Part shown: piece by piece, positions 33,986-46,487 of the stretch
How positions within the stretch are numbered: the stretch's first letter is position 1
Layout of the letters: every line of letters begins with the position of its first letter
Position numbers and translations under genes: made by a program
Notes under the pieces: generated by a model
What the model saw: only the letters and a program-made list of their open reading frames with translations
What the model was told of the DNA's origin: nothing
Databases searched by the model: none
NCBI GenBank assembly: GCA_026168455.1
Contig: CM047426.1
Coordinates: 68,105,342 to 68,169,341, forward strand
Origin: Theocolax elegans
Lineage: Eukaryota; Arthropoda; Insecta; Hymenoptera; Cerocephalidae
Direction of reading: 5' to 3'
Length of the DNA stretch: 64,000 bases

Positions 33986-35924
33986 ATATGAATGGTTTAT
34001 ACTTTGATATGTAGGATACATTGAAAAAAATGTATACACGTTTATTAGATTACTTCGTTTATTAGAAACCTTCAATAATCCGAAAGCAAGATTACGTTTT
34101 TTATTTTGAATATTTGAATTTTCGTAATTGATCTCATATTCAAATTATTAAAAAGACTGACCTTATTTTTATAATTATACAGAATTTTGTTTATGTTACT
34201 CACTGTTGTGTCATAACTGTTATATGCATTTATAGTTTCTAATAGTACTTTTGATGCGTCCCTCGATAATCATAAACAAGAATAAGTGCATTTATAAATT
34301 AGTTATAAATATCTTACTTCTCTTCATAATCCATAACCATCTACTATGCGTATTGAATATAATCAGTAAATAGGTTAAAAAAAGCGTTTCATCGCAAGCC
34401 CAAAAATATACCTAGTTTTAGCCTATTTCTAGTTTAACTGGCTTGGTACTGCTCACTAAATGGATTACAATTCTACTAGGGATAAATAAACAATATATAA
34501 AAAAAACCCACTCGAAGCTATAAGGCAATAAAAGCAATAAAGCTTAAATGATGAGTTCGTAATGAAGTATATACGAAAAACCGAGCGCAACTATGCATGC
34601 GGATCGCGCGTATTGCGCACTTTGCCCAGACAGTTATTCTGTCGTATATAATTCTAACGTTTATAACCGCTAAAAGTAAAATGATATATTTATTATTGAA
34701 TTAATGCATGTATTAAAATAAAAAATGTTATTTACTTAATCATTTCTTATTCTTTTTCTTCTGTTTAACTGGACTGAATTGAAATTTCACCTTTTATGAA
34801 ATAAAAACAAGTAATATTTTTAAAATAGTTATTACTTAAAAAGGAATATCTAATTATGATGGAAGACTTAAAGAAAGATTAAGTTACGCCAAAATGATAC
34901 CAAAATCTTAATCTATGCAATGCATTATATGTTTAGCTGATATATAACAAGCGTTTACAATTGAATTTCTATTGCATGAAAAAACTGTTGTAAAAAGCTC
35001 GATTTAACTCAGTAAAACAAAATAATAAAGCAAGAAAAATATAAAAGAAATAAAATTTTTCTTACAAGTTACAGTTGCAAGATGCAACGATACGTATTAT
35101 ATTATCGACTTATTGATAAATCCTCAAACTTGAATTATACCACAAGACTAAGATGTTTTTAAAAAGCAAACGCTTGAAAAATTTGTATTGTGCTAGTTGC
35201 TGAATTCGTTAAAGCAAACTTTGATAAAGAAGAAGTTAAAATTTAATACTTTTATTCAAAAATTTAATAGTTGCCGATAACGAATATAATAATGTTAATT
35301 ACATTAATGTTTTAAATTTATGTTATTTTAAATCATGTTTTAAGATGTCTGTCAAATGAGATATTAAACAATTTCAAGAGAGATGTGTAAGCAAATACTA
35401 CCTTATGTAAGAACGTGTAGGCGTTATAAGCGAAAAAAAAATTACTTGTAAATTGTCGCTTACTGACACTCGACAATCGACAATTTATCAATTCATCAAT
35501 GGTGGGTAAAAATTATAAATTATAAGAATGGCATTATAATTCATTCATTAAGAGTTACACCATGTTGCACATTACAATCCCAATGTTCTCCTTTATATTA
35601 AAGTTTCAAAACATCTGCGTCAATTAAACATGTCTTAATGTTAGTGAAAATGAATTAAAAAATACTTAGGACGTCATTGTGCACATGCGCGATCGCTGTG
35701 GCGACGTTAACATATCCGACGGTTTCATCGAGCGCTCAGGAACTTGCCGGTTTCGTGTATTCAACTGGTTTCAAGTCTGTTTAATTTTTCAATGTGACGA
35801 ATTATTGAATGATCTATACAATACTTGGAGCTTAGAGATTCCTAGAGCTTCTGTGAATGTCACAAAATAATTATTACATAGATTTTTTTGGAAAGATAAT
35901 ATATAATTAATTATGTTCGTATAT
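33981..35924. other. AT-rich DNA, no gene
   Basis: Contains an isolated AAAAAGCGTTTCATCGC fragment of the foldback 4 family near 34382 and a CpG-richer patch at 34570-34650. No coding region recognised. Confidence 0.5.
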
Positions 35925-35925
35925 T

Positions 35926-36225
35926 GTTACGTTTATAAAGGAGATCTGAAGACCGAGGACTGGTGGTAGTTAGAGCGATACAAAATAAAGTACACGGAAG
36001 AATATGTTGACTATCAAGTTTAATGATCCAAACACGTCCAGGCGGACGAGACCAGGACCGTCTCCTCAATCGCACGCATCGAAGTATCGACGGTGCATCA
36101 AGACTCGTTTCTCCCTTTACAAAGATTAGACGCTTGACAGTCACGTTTACTCGATTGTGTCCAAAAGAAAAACGAGAAGGGCAACCTAACCTCTAATAAG
36201 AGCTGCACCGTAATCAATTTTCCCT
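35926..36225. mobile_element. GC-richer block, possible LTR fragment
   Basis: Starts TGTTACGTTTATAAAGGAG at an abrupt composition change and runs about 300 bp with GC-rich text (GGCGGACGAGACCAGGACCG). TGTTAC starts are common for insect LTRs, but I cannot define a 3' boundary, a partner LTR or a target duplication. Confidence 0.25.
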
Positions 36226-38246
36226 TCAATTTTTGATCTTTGTCTATACAGTAAAATAAATAATACAAATCTTAAATACTCTGAAATGCATTATTTCGAG
36301 GAAGAAGCATCTAGAGCGTTGTGTTAATTAAAACAAAAATAAATATGTTGTGTAAGTGCTATCGAATCCTTTTACCTATGTAGTCAAGTCAAAATTACTT
36401 GATTTTGTTAGGCTTGCGTAACTTAAATACGTCTTACCGAAATAGACAAGTTATAACTCTCGCAAATGTTACTTTTTCCTTTAGTGTAGCTAAGCATAAT
36501 CACATTGATTGCGTGAGTTGAGAAGGGGTTTTAATTTCACGTAAGAATCTACTAACAAACCAACCTAACGTCAAAAGTTGATTATTTTGTTTTCTTAATT
36601 GTTTTACAAAAGGATGTTAATTCCTTACCTGTGATACAAAAATATAAATGAAAGAGCTTTACAGGAAATGTATTTTTCATTTACCTTAACCTTTCATTAA
36701 CCGTTTCATTTGTTACAAATTTTGTACATGATTATTCAATTCACCCAAAATCTAATCAACATTCATTAACAGTTAATAGCAATCATTTACTACCAGTCAT
36801 TATCTTATTTTAGTGTACAAACAATTCTAATGATAGTTTGGGTCTTTTCATCAGCCGTATATCCAGTTAAAAACGCATTGATGAAACATAATTTTATAAA
36901 ATCTACAAAACTATTTTCAACTTCACACATACAGAATTTCCTGCAATAATAAAAGTAAAATAACATTTCTATTAACGTATACCTTAAACCATCTAAATAT
37001 ATTGCAATAAATAAATTAACTTTAGATTAAAAAATTAAATTTTATAATACGCATTATATCGTATATTCGGTATAATGTTAGGAGGCCAAACAAAAATTTT
37101 AGATCATTGTCACTTTATTGAAATGATAATTTTTAAAATTTTATGTTTAGGTATAAAGGATTTTAAAGTATTATGTTTACGTATAAAGAATCAGCACACA
37201 ATAATACAAACATCAATTATAAAGATTTATTTATATTTCAATTATATTTTATAAACTAGTTGGAAATAATTATAACTTGTAGCTTTTACTAAACTTATTA
37301 GAGGTAACATTATAAGTCTTATAGATTTATTAATTTCATCCGTTTTATGTCATTATCAATACATACATTTTCATTATACGTTGGTAACAATTTGATAGTT
37401 AGATTTTCAAAAGATGAGCAACTAACGGAAGAAAGATATCTATACTGCTAAAAAGAAAAAGCTTTTTGCTTCATATGATTATGTAGATTGTAAAAAAGAA
37501 TAGGGTTGCTATCAAGAAAATAATTTTATATAAACTTTTAATCACATAAATAGTTCATAGTTAAGAAATATCATTAGATGTTGATTATATTGGTCAATTT
37601 TGATCTGAATGTAAAATAATTACATTGAAACTGAAATACTCTATTTTCAAAGATAATGATACAGCTGTATACATTATTAAAATTATCCCAGAAAAATATC
37701 TTGAAGTTTTGCTTTTGGAGAGTTACTTTGTCCGTAAGGTGATACATAAATTGAATGCTAAAACTTTGTTAAGACTGTTAATACCTACCGGAAAAGTGTG
37801 GGATTCGGGATTAAATTTTGAGACTTTCGCACAGCTAATAGATATTTATTGGATTTTATCTTATACTGAGGTAAAAATTCTGCAGTAAGAGATAAAATTA
37901 GCTCAATGTGTATTGTAGGGTCTAGCGTGGTAATAATTTTTTTGAATCTCTTTTTTGAAATGATAATTGTAAGAGACTCACAATTTCAATTTTGTCATTT
38001 TTCGTAGTTGATCTCCATTGATGTAATTAAAGTTTGTATTTACCCTGAAGTTACGATTCAAGATCAAAGCTATGGTCTCTTTAAAGTCCATATTTTTTCC
38101 TCACCCTGTATCCTACCTTGAAAAAGTAAAACCAAAGTGAAATCATCATTATTAGATTTTGGGATTTTTGGGAGAGAGATTTGGTGAGAAAGATTCAAAA
38201 ACAAAAGCTGCGAATGAAAAACATAAATAGATATAGAATTTATCTA
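36226..38246. other. AT-rich DNA, no gene
   Basis: About 2 kb without a recognisable gene. An 87-codon open frame at 37625-37888 has balanced composition but no feature I recognise and no splice context. Confidence 0.5.
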
Positions 38247-38270
38247 AAGAGAGAGAGAGAGAGAGAGAGA
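38247..38270. repeat. (GA)n at LINE C 3' end
   Basis: About 12 GA units (CT on the LINE strand) directly joined to the TTGATTGAAT terminus of LINE C. Confidence 0.95.
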
Positions 38271-39915
38271 TTGATTGAATAGACTTTATTAATGCCTAGG
38301 ATAATTTAATCCTTAAGGCAAGTAACAATATTACATATTTATGAGTTACAAAAATAACGCAGCAATAAAACTACCCGTAAGTTAGCTAACAATTTATACA
38401 TATGTATACAAAGATAAAAAAAAATAGCAAAATATAACAAAATATAATGGCATATCAGGAGAATAAATGGAGCTCACCAACAAAGTTAAATTAACTTAAT
38501 AAATTCTTAAATTTATAAATTCCTAAATTCGCAAATTCTTAAACGCTAATTGAGAAAATAATAATAATAACAATAAAACAATAATAATAATACCGCTGTT
38601 ATAAACTAATTAAATTAATATAGTGTAGTGTATTGTAGCCATCCCTGGTGAATTATTCTACATCACAACCAGTTAGGTGACTTCGCAATTTATTCTTAAA
38701 ATTAAGCAGACTCGGAATCATTCGCAAATTTGTTGGCAGCGAATCCCATAAATCCATTGCTTGTATGGTAAATTATTTCTGATAGGTATTTGTGAGTGCA
38801 ACAGGACGTTCGAAATTTGACTGTTTAGAACGCGCTGAACGACGCAACTCTTGATTAAGCGGTGGAAGAAGGTCATAGAGGTAACCAGGTTTACCTGTAG
38901 TAAGTACCTGGTAAGTTAAAATCCCAATAAAATAATCACGGCGCTCAGAAACTGTAAACCAATTTAATTTAGAGTAAAAACAGTCAAGCCTGGCTTCTCT
39001 ACGAAAGTGAAAAATGTATCGCACACAAATATTTAGCAGTCTTTGCAATTTAGTATTTAAATAGTCTGGTAAATCACAATATACAGTGCATGCATAGTCA
39101 AAATGCGGCAAGACTAGAGTTGTGATTAACCTTTTCTTCATATTTTGCGAAAGAAAATTGCCTCTATTTCGTAACCTATGGAGCACTCCATGAACTCTAG
39201 AGATTATGCTGGATACCTGATTATTCCACGTTAGATTCTCATTTAAAATAATACCTAAAACTCAACTTGTTAATATGATTATCACAATCACCTGGATGAC
39301 AATGCAAATATAATTGTAAATCATCAGCAACAGCATGCTTTTGGAATGAATTAATTGATTTACGATCGAGTTAATAAAGATGCTAAAAATATAGGCCCGG
39401 TGCAGAGCCTTGCGGAACTCCAGATGATGTTTCGATAAATTGTGATGGGGCACCGTCTACATCAATAACAGCTTGAGATCTATTGGATAAATATGAATGA
39501 AACCATCTAATCGATTTTTCATCAAAATTTAAATTTTTAAAAGTACTCAAAAGTTTGACATGGTCAATTGTGTCAAAAGCCTTCTTAAAATCGAAAAGTA
39601 ACAAGAAAGTTACCATACCCTTCTCAATTGCTTCGCGTACGTCATCAGTAACCTTAATAAGAGCAGCCTGCGTACTATATGATCTACGGAAACCAGATTG
39701 TACAGGTGACAAAATATTGTTTCTTTCTAGATGCTCCGTAACTTGACGTGTAATCAAATAGTCGAATACTTTCGCGAAATGCACAAGATTTGCAATTGGT
39801 CTTGTATCGGAAGGTGATAATGGGGTAGTAACTTTATTAAGAGGGAGCTAGATTGTATTGACAAGTTAAATAACTTTACGAGAGCAGGCACAATTAATGG
39901 AAAAACATCTTTAAA

Positions 39916-39919
<4 letters not shown>
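38271..39919 (-). mobile_element. LINE C, 5'-truncated, bounded by (GA)n on both sides
   Basis: Reverse-strand LINE with a 3' end TATTCAATCAA followed by CT units and an AATAAAGTC hexamer just before it, closely resembling the LINE A end. The 5' end stops at 39919 within the RT N-terminal region and meets a (GA)n tract that is also the 3' tail of LINE D. Coding content is described in the next entry. Confidence 0.92.
38773..39917 (-). pseudogene. LINE C reverse transcriptase fragment
   Basis: Going along the minus strand: an RT N-terminal piece (39785-39917), fingers and palm (39383-39784) with QSGFRRSYSTQAAL, FDFKKAFDTIDH and SSGVPQGSAPG, then after a frameshift an ADDLQLYLHC catalytic block at about 39285-39320 with Val or Leu before ADD in place of Phe. 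An internal deletion near 39255 removes part of the thumb. The C-terminal part (38773-39255) contains LPHFDYACTVY and an LNWFTVSERRDYF block. It is less intact than LINE A and cannot make a working enzyme. Confidence 0.88.

Positions 39920-39966
<47 letters not shown>
39920..39966. repeat. (GA)n between LINE C and LINE D
   Basis: About 23 GA units. It is simultaneously the 3' tail of LINE D and the 5' flank of LINE C. Confidence 0.95.
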
Positions 39967-39969
<3 letters not shown>

Positions 39970-40438
39970 ATTGATAATAGTTTATTGCAGTCTTTGGGTA
40001 TAACCCTGTCTGACACTGTGAAGATTTACAAAATAGTACAAAAAAGTAAAAGAAATGAGTAGCAATTCAATGTAATACAATAGTTAAATTAAATATTAAG
40101 AACAAATGAAAGATGGTACGTGAAAAAATAAGAAAACATGAGTGAAAATTTAAAGCTCGGAATGATTTGCAGTGGTTTGAGTAATTATACCCTCGAGTAT
40201 AACTCTGCTGTTCCAGTCATTTTTGTCGCGTTGCAAAAGTTCACTAAATAGTTTAGTTTTAAAGCTCTTTATATTTAATGGGTCAAAGTCTATACCATCC
40301 AATGAGTTTATAATTTGAGACGCTGTGACAAGAAAAGAACGATTCCAAGCTTATGTGTGAGTTGGCGCATACATAAGATACTGGGGCTTGAGACGAGAGG
40401 ACCTGCGCACGATATTGGTGTCAACTTGGTGAAAACGT

Positions 40439-43170
40439 TCAATTAAGTATGCTAAACTTTATAACTAAGACATGAAAAAGCCAGTGAACCAATAACATAT
40501 ACTCATGCTTTTTTCTAGCTGACAGCCACCCTAATTCGAGTCGGTGCGGGGTAACATATCTACATTTTGGGATGTTACCATGGACAAATCTAACACAGGC
40601 ACTTAAGAGCCGCTCCATTTTTAAATGGCGAGTAGAGTCCAAATCATTATAGACTGCGCATGCATAATTAAAATGCGGAAAAATTAATGTTTCCACCAAT
40701 ATTTTTCTCAATTCTCTGGAGAGCCTATTTTTGTTTAAACAAAGCACGTGAAGCATGCAGTGTACCTTCCTCGATGCATGGCGAACCTATTTATCCCAGT
40801 ACAGTGAGGGAGTTATTATTTTTTCTCTTTTCTTGTTTAATGTAATGTATGTAAATTTCATGGTTTAAGATAGGAAAGGGGTTAGCTAGATTTGATCGTC
40901 AGATCCGGATCAGGTATATGATACAAGTTCTACTAAATTCGAGATACTCTTATCATTCATATTTTACTAGTGTTTATAAAAATTCATACACGTTGTATAT
41001 GTTGTATATATAAAGTATATGAAATTAAATAATTTATTGTTCCTATTGTTTTGTTCAAAATAAATATTATTTAATTATTACTATGCATATTTAAATTTAT
41101 TCGGTATTACGAGGGAGTGAGCCAATCAAGGACAGTCAATTTCGGAAGGTCAGAAGAGAACAGTCTACTAATATATTGATGGCTGCCCAGTAAAATAGCT
41201 TGGATTTTTTTTGCATTTAGTTGCAATCCATTTTGAGCTGTCCATGAAACTATCGACGTTTAGCTGGCTAGAATCAATACCGTGATTAATATCCCTTGGA
41301 GAGACATGAATATAGATTTGAATATCATCAGCGAATATCATGTATCTACACTCAGCAGACAGTACCTTTAGTAGATCGTTTATGAATAAAGAAAACAACA
41401 GTGGGCATAGGACGCTGCCTTAAGGAACATCCGTCATCATTTTGAGTCAGTTTGATGTCCTGCCAGCGCCGTCGGTAACTGCTTGAAATCTATTTCGTAA
41501 ATAACTAAAGAACCACATAATCACACGGTTGAAGCAATTTATGGTTTTTAGTTTGTAAAGAAGACGCTCGTGAGGCAGGGTATCAAAGGCTTTACAAAAA
41601 TTGAATAAAATAGTGTAGTGACCATTCCTCTATCAATAGCAGCACGTACATCGTCGATGATGCCAAGGAAGGCTGTTTGGGAACTGTGTCCACTCCTGAA
41701 ACCAGCATGTCTATTAATCAGTAAGTTATGGGATTCTAGATCAGAAATCTGGTTATGAACGGACTTTTCAAGGAATTTGGACATCTTTGGTAATTGTGCT
41801 AAGGGACGAATATCACTAGGTGAGTTCATACTTTTTGGTTTTATCTAATGGAAGTAAAAGAGCTTGCTTTCAAACCGTAGGAAATGTGGCTGAAGATAAC
41901 GATGTATTAAATACATTGGCAAGCTCAGTAATCAGTGGAGGTGTAACAAGTTTAAGCATGACTGAGGATATGCTATCCCGTCCCATTTCTTTGGAAATAG
42001 AGTTCCTAATAACGATTAAAATCTCGGTCTTAATAATTCATTTAAAATCAAAACATGTTAGAATCTCCTGATTGTATTTTTTCGCACTGAAAAATAGCAG
42101 CATAGCGGAAGTTTAGCTCATCAAGAGAGAAGTAATGAAGAGAAGACGGTTTGTTATTGTGGGCGATTCCTAATTTAAGAAATTCGCGCCATTTAACTCT
42201 CGTGTGAGGGACTGTCCTCAGTCGATCCTCGAAAAAATTGTTCTTATCTGTGTCAACTTGATTACTCACAACACGTAACTCTTTGTAGTTTCTTATGTCG
42301 TCTGGCCTGGAATAATATTTAGAGATCTTAAAAGCTTACCTAGAGCTTACTTTTGGGTTTAAAGACGACATTGCGTACTTGAGCATGCAGGTTGAAAGCC
42401 TTAGTAACGGAGCAATCAATACGTCGCAGTAAGGTATCTACATTTGAAAGGATATGCTCACAGTCAGGGTTTACATTAGTAGAAGCTTTCAATTTGATTA
42501 ATTCTAGATCTAATTCTAATTCTGAATTAAAATTTAAATTTAAATCTAAATCTATACTTAAATCTATACCAATAGTAGGAGAGTATTCGAAGGAATTTAT
42601 AAAAGCAGTGATGTCCCTGTGTAAATCAAGAGTATTGATGTGCTTAACGATGTATTCACGAAAGCTCATTGGACTAGCGGATTTTGCAGATGGTGAAATA
42701 TCACAGTCAAGTTCAATAAAGTCATGGCCAGCAGCAATAGAAGACACAGACTTTCTATACTCAATAAGAAAATTAATATCCTTAAGAATAAACAGATCGA
42801 ACCACGTATTTGCCATACGTGAACGATCACGAAACTTTGCATAGTGGGTGGGTTTTAAAGAGACCAAATGAAGAGCTAGTAAGTCCAACTGAGAGTACAT
42901 GAAAAAAGAATGACTGTTTCTAACATCCATGTTAATATTGAAGTCACCGGTTATTATAACGTGAGTGTATTTGGGAAGGAAGGTTTCAACAGTATCAAAA
43001 AATTGGACAGGGTAGGCAGCATGGGGTCTTCTATAGACAACATCAACAGCAAACAAAAGTTTAGTACAAAATAACTTAATTTTAACAATTATAGAATTAG
43101 GGGTATCATTAAAAGCTGGATCGCTGTTGTAAATGATGGAACCAGGGTTAAGTAAGTAGTCGTCAACCAC
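40439..43170 (-). pseudogene. LINE D endonuclease-reverse transcriptase remnants
   Basis: In order on the minus strand: endonuclease (42340-43170) with VVYRRPHA, ITGDFNIN and NTWFDLFI plus GHDFIELD; linker (42048-42269); RT N-terminal and palm (41548-41829) with DIRPLAQLPK and HAGFRSGHSSQTAFL; catalytic block (41168-41398) with YMIFADDIQIYIH; and thumb/C-terminal block (40439-40756) with LIFPHFNYACAVY and LGWLSARKKHEYM. Frames change at least four times. The IFADDIQIY signature differs from LINE A (LFADDLKIY), so LINE D may be a related subfamily and not a copy of LINE A. Confidence 0.88.
40806..41118. mobile_element. 297-bp insertion with 8-bp target duplication inside LINE D
   Basis: GAGGGAGT at 40806-40813 is repeated at 41111-41118. 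The LINE translation on the two sides is continuous when one repeat and the insert are ignored, so the insertion (40814-41110) is precise. An 8-bp duplication is typical of hAT transposons, but I see no terminal inverted repeats. On the minus strand the insert ends in an A-rich tail, so a short retrocopy is an alternative. Confidence 0.75.
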
Positions 43171-43241
43171 TCATTATTAAATATTTTTTTATTATTTAAG
43201 TTTAAAGCTTAAAAAACGTACAGTCTTGCATAACAACATTG

Positions 43242-43271
43242 TATAATATATATATATATATATATATATAT
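43242..43271. repeat. (TA)n microsatellite
   Basis: About 15 TA units, just upstream of a GC-rich block. Confidence 0.95.
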
Positions 43272-44320
43272 TGGGACGCTACTTTTCGTCGGCGAAAATA
43301 ATCAAATAAACTTATAAACCAACGGAGGTTCCGTCGTAGCGACAACCCGGCAATTCTCACCTCGACTCCGCGTCACAGAGGGAATCCCGACGGCTGGCCA
43401 CCTCGGAACCGGCGGCTTTTAGAGTAAAGGAGAAATTAAATAATTAACACTCACGAATTCAATAATAACCACAACTAATATTTATTGAAAATTTAGATGA
43501 AAAGTACTATAAATTCCGGCACCGACACAATTAATAATAGCGATTCGCGACCGACTCATACACGTGCACACGCTCACTCAAATCAGTCCTTCCGGCGGTA
43601 TAAAAATATATATTAGTAATAATTATAATTCGGCCACCCGTCGGGCTAACCGTAATTAACTCGCCTAATAATTCTCCTCAGCTCCAACCAACTCCACTCA
43701 CACCTCGACTATAACTCCAGCTCTACTCTACTAACAACAAAAATGGGTACTCCGCCTCAAAATACTATTGCTAATCAAAATCTAACTTTACGATCAGACG
43801 ATCAGGTAGCGAATGCTGGAGACCGGCTTCTTCATCCGGCTCGCGGCGTCGCTTGATCCTCCCAAATTAAGGATTTTCCTCCCCACCCTATCGCTATCCT
43901 TCCCTATCTTATTCTACTCCTTATATACCGGCGTTGATTATGGTGGTTGATTGTGTGATCGATACGCGTAGTCAGCCTTGATCTTATTTCCGTCAAGGCC
44001 GATTATCCAATAATAGTGGTTTACGTCACCACCAACCTGTTAATTATTAGGTCGATCACGCAACCAATCATCCTTAGCACTCGGAAGGCGCGCAATACAA
44101 ATAAATAATTACCATATCGGTAACCCAGTCGGGGCTGCCGCCCCGTGCCTACCGGCTGTGTAATTAATACTATCTAATCCCGACACACTCATACAACAAT
44201 TAAGATTTAATTTCAACTACTATTTACAGCTATATACATTTTAAAAAAATTATTACAACTCGCCCCAAACTCTACCGACGGATCTACATAATTTTCTTAA
44301 TTAATTAACGACGCAATGTA
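43272..44320. mobile_element. LTR-like block with AT-rich middle
   Basis: The composition switches sharply after the TA tract. The text includes GAGGGAATCCCG, also present in the LTR-like segment next to the gypsy fragment at 58.6 kb, followed in both by an AT-rich stretch with AATAA motifs. I infer an LTR of a related gypsy family, probably minus-oriented. Boundaries are approximate and no partner LTR is found. From 44320 to 45020 sequence stays GC- and CpG-rich, and includes a hairpin GGTATCGTGAG/CTCACGATACC at about 44795-44840. Open frames there are not credible. Confidence 0.4.
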
Positions 44321-45127
44321 ACAAAAATAATTAATTAATCTAATATACGTGCGCGCGCTATATACTATCGTATATACGCAGACATAGGTGTGCGCGCATC
44401 GTATATATATACTCTATTATGCCGCGGTATACCTTCGCATACATACATTAGGTATAGCGCGACTCCTTCTCTACTCGCGCGCTTCCTCTCGCTCCGCACG
44501 CTCTCTCCCGTAATCCCACCAACAGTCGCTCACTCGAGCTCTTCGCGCGAGTGATCCCCCCCTTCCCGCGCGCATCGCCTAGTGCCGCGCAATCGTCGCC
44601 GTCGGTGCCGCGTCCCCGGCATACGAGTGTAAGGTGGGGGAGCACCCTGGCTCTCCCGACTAGTTGTACGGAGTTCGGGCGCGCGCGCACCCATGCGCCA
44701 TCTCAACCGACGTCGTCAGCTGAGCACATGTGACGGTTGAAGTTAGGACGCCGCCTAACCTCCCGTCTTGTCGACATCAGCAGCGGGTACGCCAGGTATC
44801 GTGAGACGACCTGGGCTCGGTCCTTGGCTCACGATACCTCCCGGCCATTGTCTGGCTCGTAGTCCGCGTGCTACCGTCGGGTATCGGTCGCGTCTTTCCT
44901 CCGTTTCGTCGCTAGAACATACCCGTACCGTGGGCATCATTACTTGTTTAAAGTGCATCGGTGCATTTCGGTCCGCCAGCGAGGAATTCGCTACCTGCGA
45001 CGCGATCGCAAGCTAACGTAAAGTGAAGATATGCATGCACATGACTTGTAAATACAAGCCATCTGCATGTACTTGTGCGTTGTGCATTTTACAACGTCAC
45101 CATATATACAATGTTGTTATGCAAGTC

Positions 45128-45130
<3 letters not shown>

Positions 45131-45172
<42 letters not shown>
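45131..45172. repeat. (TA)n microsatellite
   Basis: About 21 TA units, followed by TTGTAACAATGAG and an (AATTA)n tail. Confidence 0.95.
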
Positions 45173-45175
<3 letters not shown>

Positions 45176-45221
45176 AACAATGAGACTCATTTAATTAAAT
45201 TAAATTAAATTAAAAAAAGAA

Positions 45222-45293
45222 ACGGGCGTCAGATCTTAAACCCGAGTCCCTTCGGATCCAAAGGCGTTCACGCTACCACTACGCTACGCCCGC
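45222..45293 (-). ncRNA. 72-nt tRNA-like sequence with A-rich/TTTAA tail
   Basis: The minus strand reads GCGGGCGTAGCGTAGTGGTA at the 5' end and CGCCCGT at the 3' end. A 7-bp acceptor stem (one wobble pair), D-arm and T-arm (TCGGG/TCTGA around TTTAAGA) all form, and the length is exactly 72. The anticodon stem (27-31/39-43) does not pair; instead CCTT/AAGG encloses GGATCC. Flanking (TTTAA)n on the 3' side suggests a tRNA-derived SINE head or tRNA retrosequence inserted beside the TA tract. Confidence 0.55.
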
Positions 45294-45445
45294 AATTGGT
45301 CGTAGCTGTACTTTTCCGCGGCTTCTGCCTACCGATATGCGCGTCATATGTCAAGTGCCGATTCTTGCGCAGTCCGTGTCGGTACAACAGAGCCCTAAGT
45401 AACGGGTGATCTGTTCCAAGCAGATCCACCACGTCACAGTATACA

Positions 45446-46487
45446 TGGGTGGTTCTCTGTGAAATCGAAGAAGAAAAAAATTAATATTGCTATAACTATG
45501 GGAATATATTTTAGAGGTTCCAGTAGTTCTCCTGAATTTTTTCAGATTTTTTCGGGGCCATTATTTTAAATTACAGAGAGTCAGAGTTGACATTTTTAGC
45601 ACTTTTTTGCATTATATGCCAATTTTCATGAATTTGTAGCTTCCAGGGGATGCATTTTTCACTAAAAACATAAATATGACTTTTTTTATAAAATTTTCTG
45701 AACTTTTCATTAAAAATACTTTTAAAGATATAAATATATGCTGTCACACTCTTGTAAGCCATTTAAACTTTAAATAGTGAAAATCAGCAATTCTGCTCCG
45801 AACTCTGGAAACCTAATACTGTCTGAAAGAAGTCTTTTTATAGTCAGAAACTGCCTATAAATTTCCAGAGTGGGTCTAAATCATTAAAATTACTTATGGT
45901 CAAAATATCTGGGAAAAGTGCCCAAAATATTAATAGAAATGTAAATTTGTTGCTTTATAACGATGAATTTGTTAGCATGATCATTGCAAAAAAATTTTTG
46001 CACTTACCTTGGAGTGGTAGAAAAGTATCTCCATATTTTTAAGTATCAATCTAATCCCCTATAAGCTGCTAAAAATACAAATATTATTATAAAATTATAA
46101 AAAATTAATTTTTAATCATTTATAATGCTGAATTTTCAATTTTACAACCAATATAAGAATTATGATACTAATCTGAAAGATTACTATAAATATCTCAACA
46201 TTATTATTATAATAACTGAACATACGTATTTAATACAAAAAATATATCAACAAATTAGATCTGAGATTATAATGATTAATATGATTAATTGACAGTGACA
46301 AGTTTGTGAAATTCAACAATGTATTGCTGAATAATTATAATAATAATGTTGATACTTTTATAGTAAACCTTTAGATTAGTATCATAATTCTTGTAAGGGT
46401 TGTAAAACTAAAAATCTAGCATTAGAAATGTTTAATAATTAATTTTTTATAATTGTATAATAATATTTGTATTTTTAGCAGCTTATT
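45446..46487. mobile_element. Foldback element 10a (large family), right arm truncated
   Basis: Copy of the element at 56538-58405. The outer left arm starts TGGGTGGTTCTCTGTGA. The inner part is palindromic around about 46245 (AGCTGCTAAAAATACAAAT at 46065 against its complement near 46455-46480). The right arm stops at 46487, where foldback 11 begins. The minus strand keeps a 63-codon open frame (45571-45762) that is also open in the second copy. Confidence 0.85.

Larger units (their letters stand above)
39967..43180 (-). mobile_element. LINE D, near full coding length but decayed
   Basis: Reverse-strand LINE whose 3' end TTATCAATTAA runs into (CT)n on its own strand, with AATAAACTA just before, as in LINES A and C. 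It extends upstream to an endonuclease domain near 43170, where similarity fades. A 297-bp foreign insertion sits at 40814-41110. Confidence 0.9.

Noticed and set aside
33773..34075. 100-codon minus-strand frame
   Set aside because: Its His-Thr and Ile-Tyr repeats come from the (TG)n(TA)n microsatellite.
42392..42844. 150-codon plus-strand open frame
   Set aside because: Antisense to the LINE D endonuclease domain.
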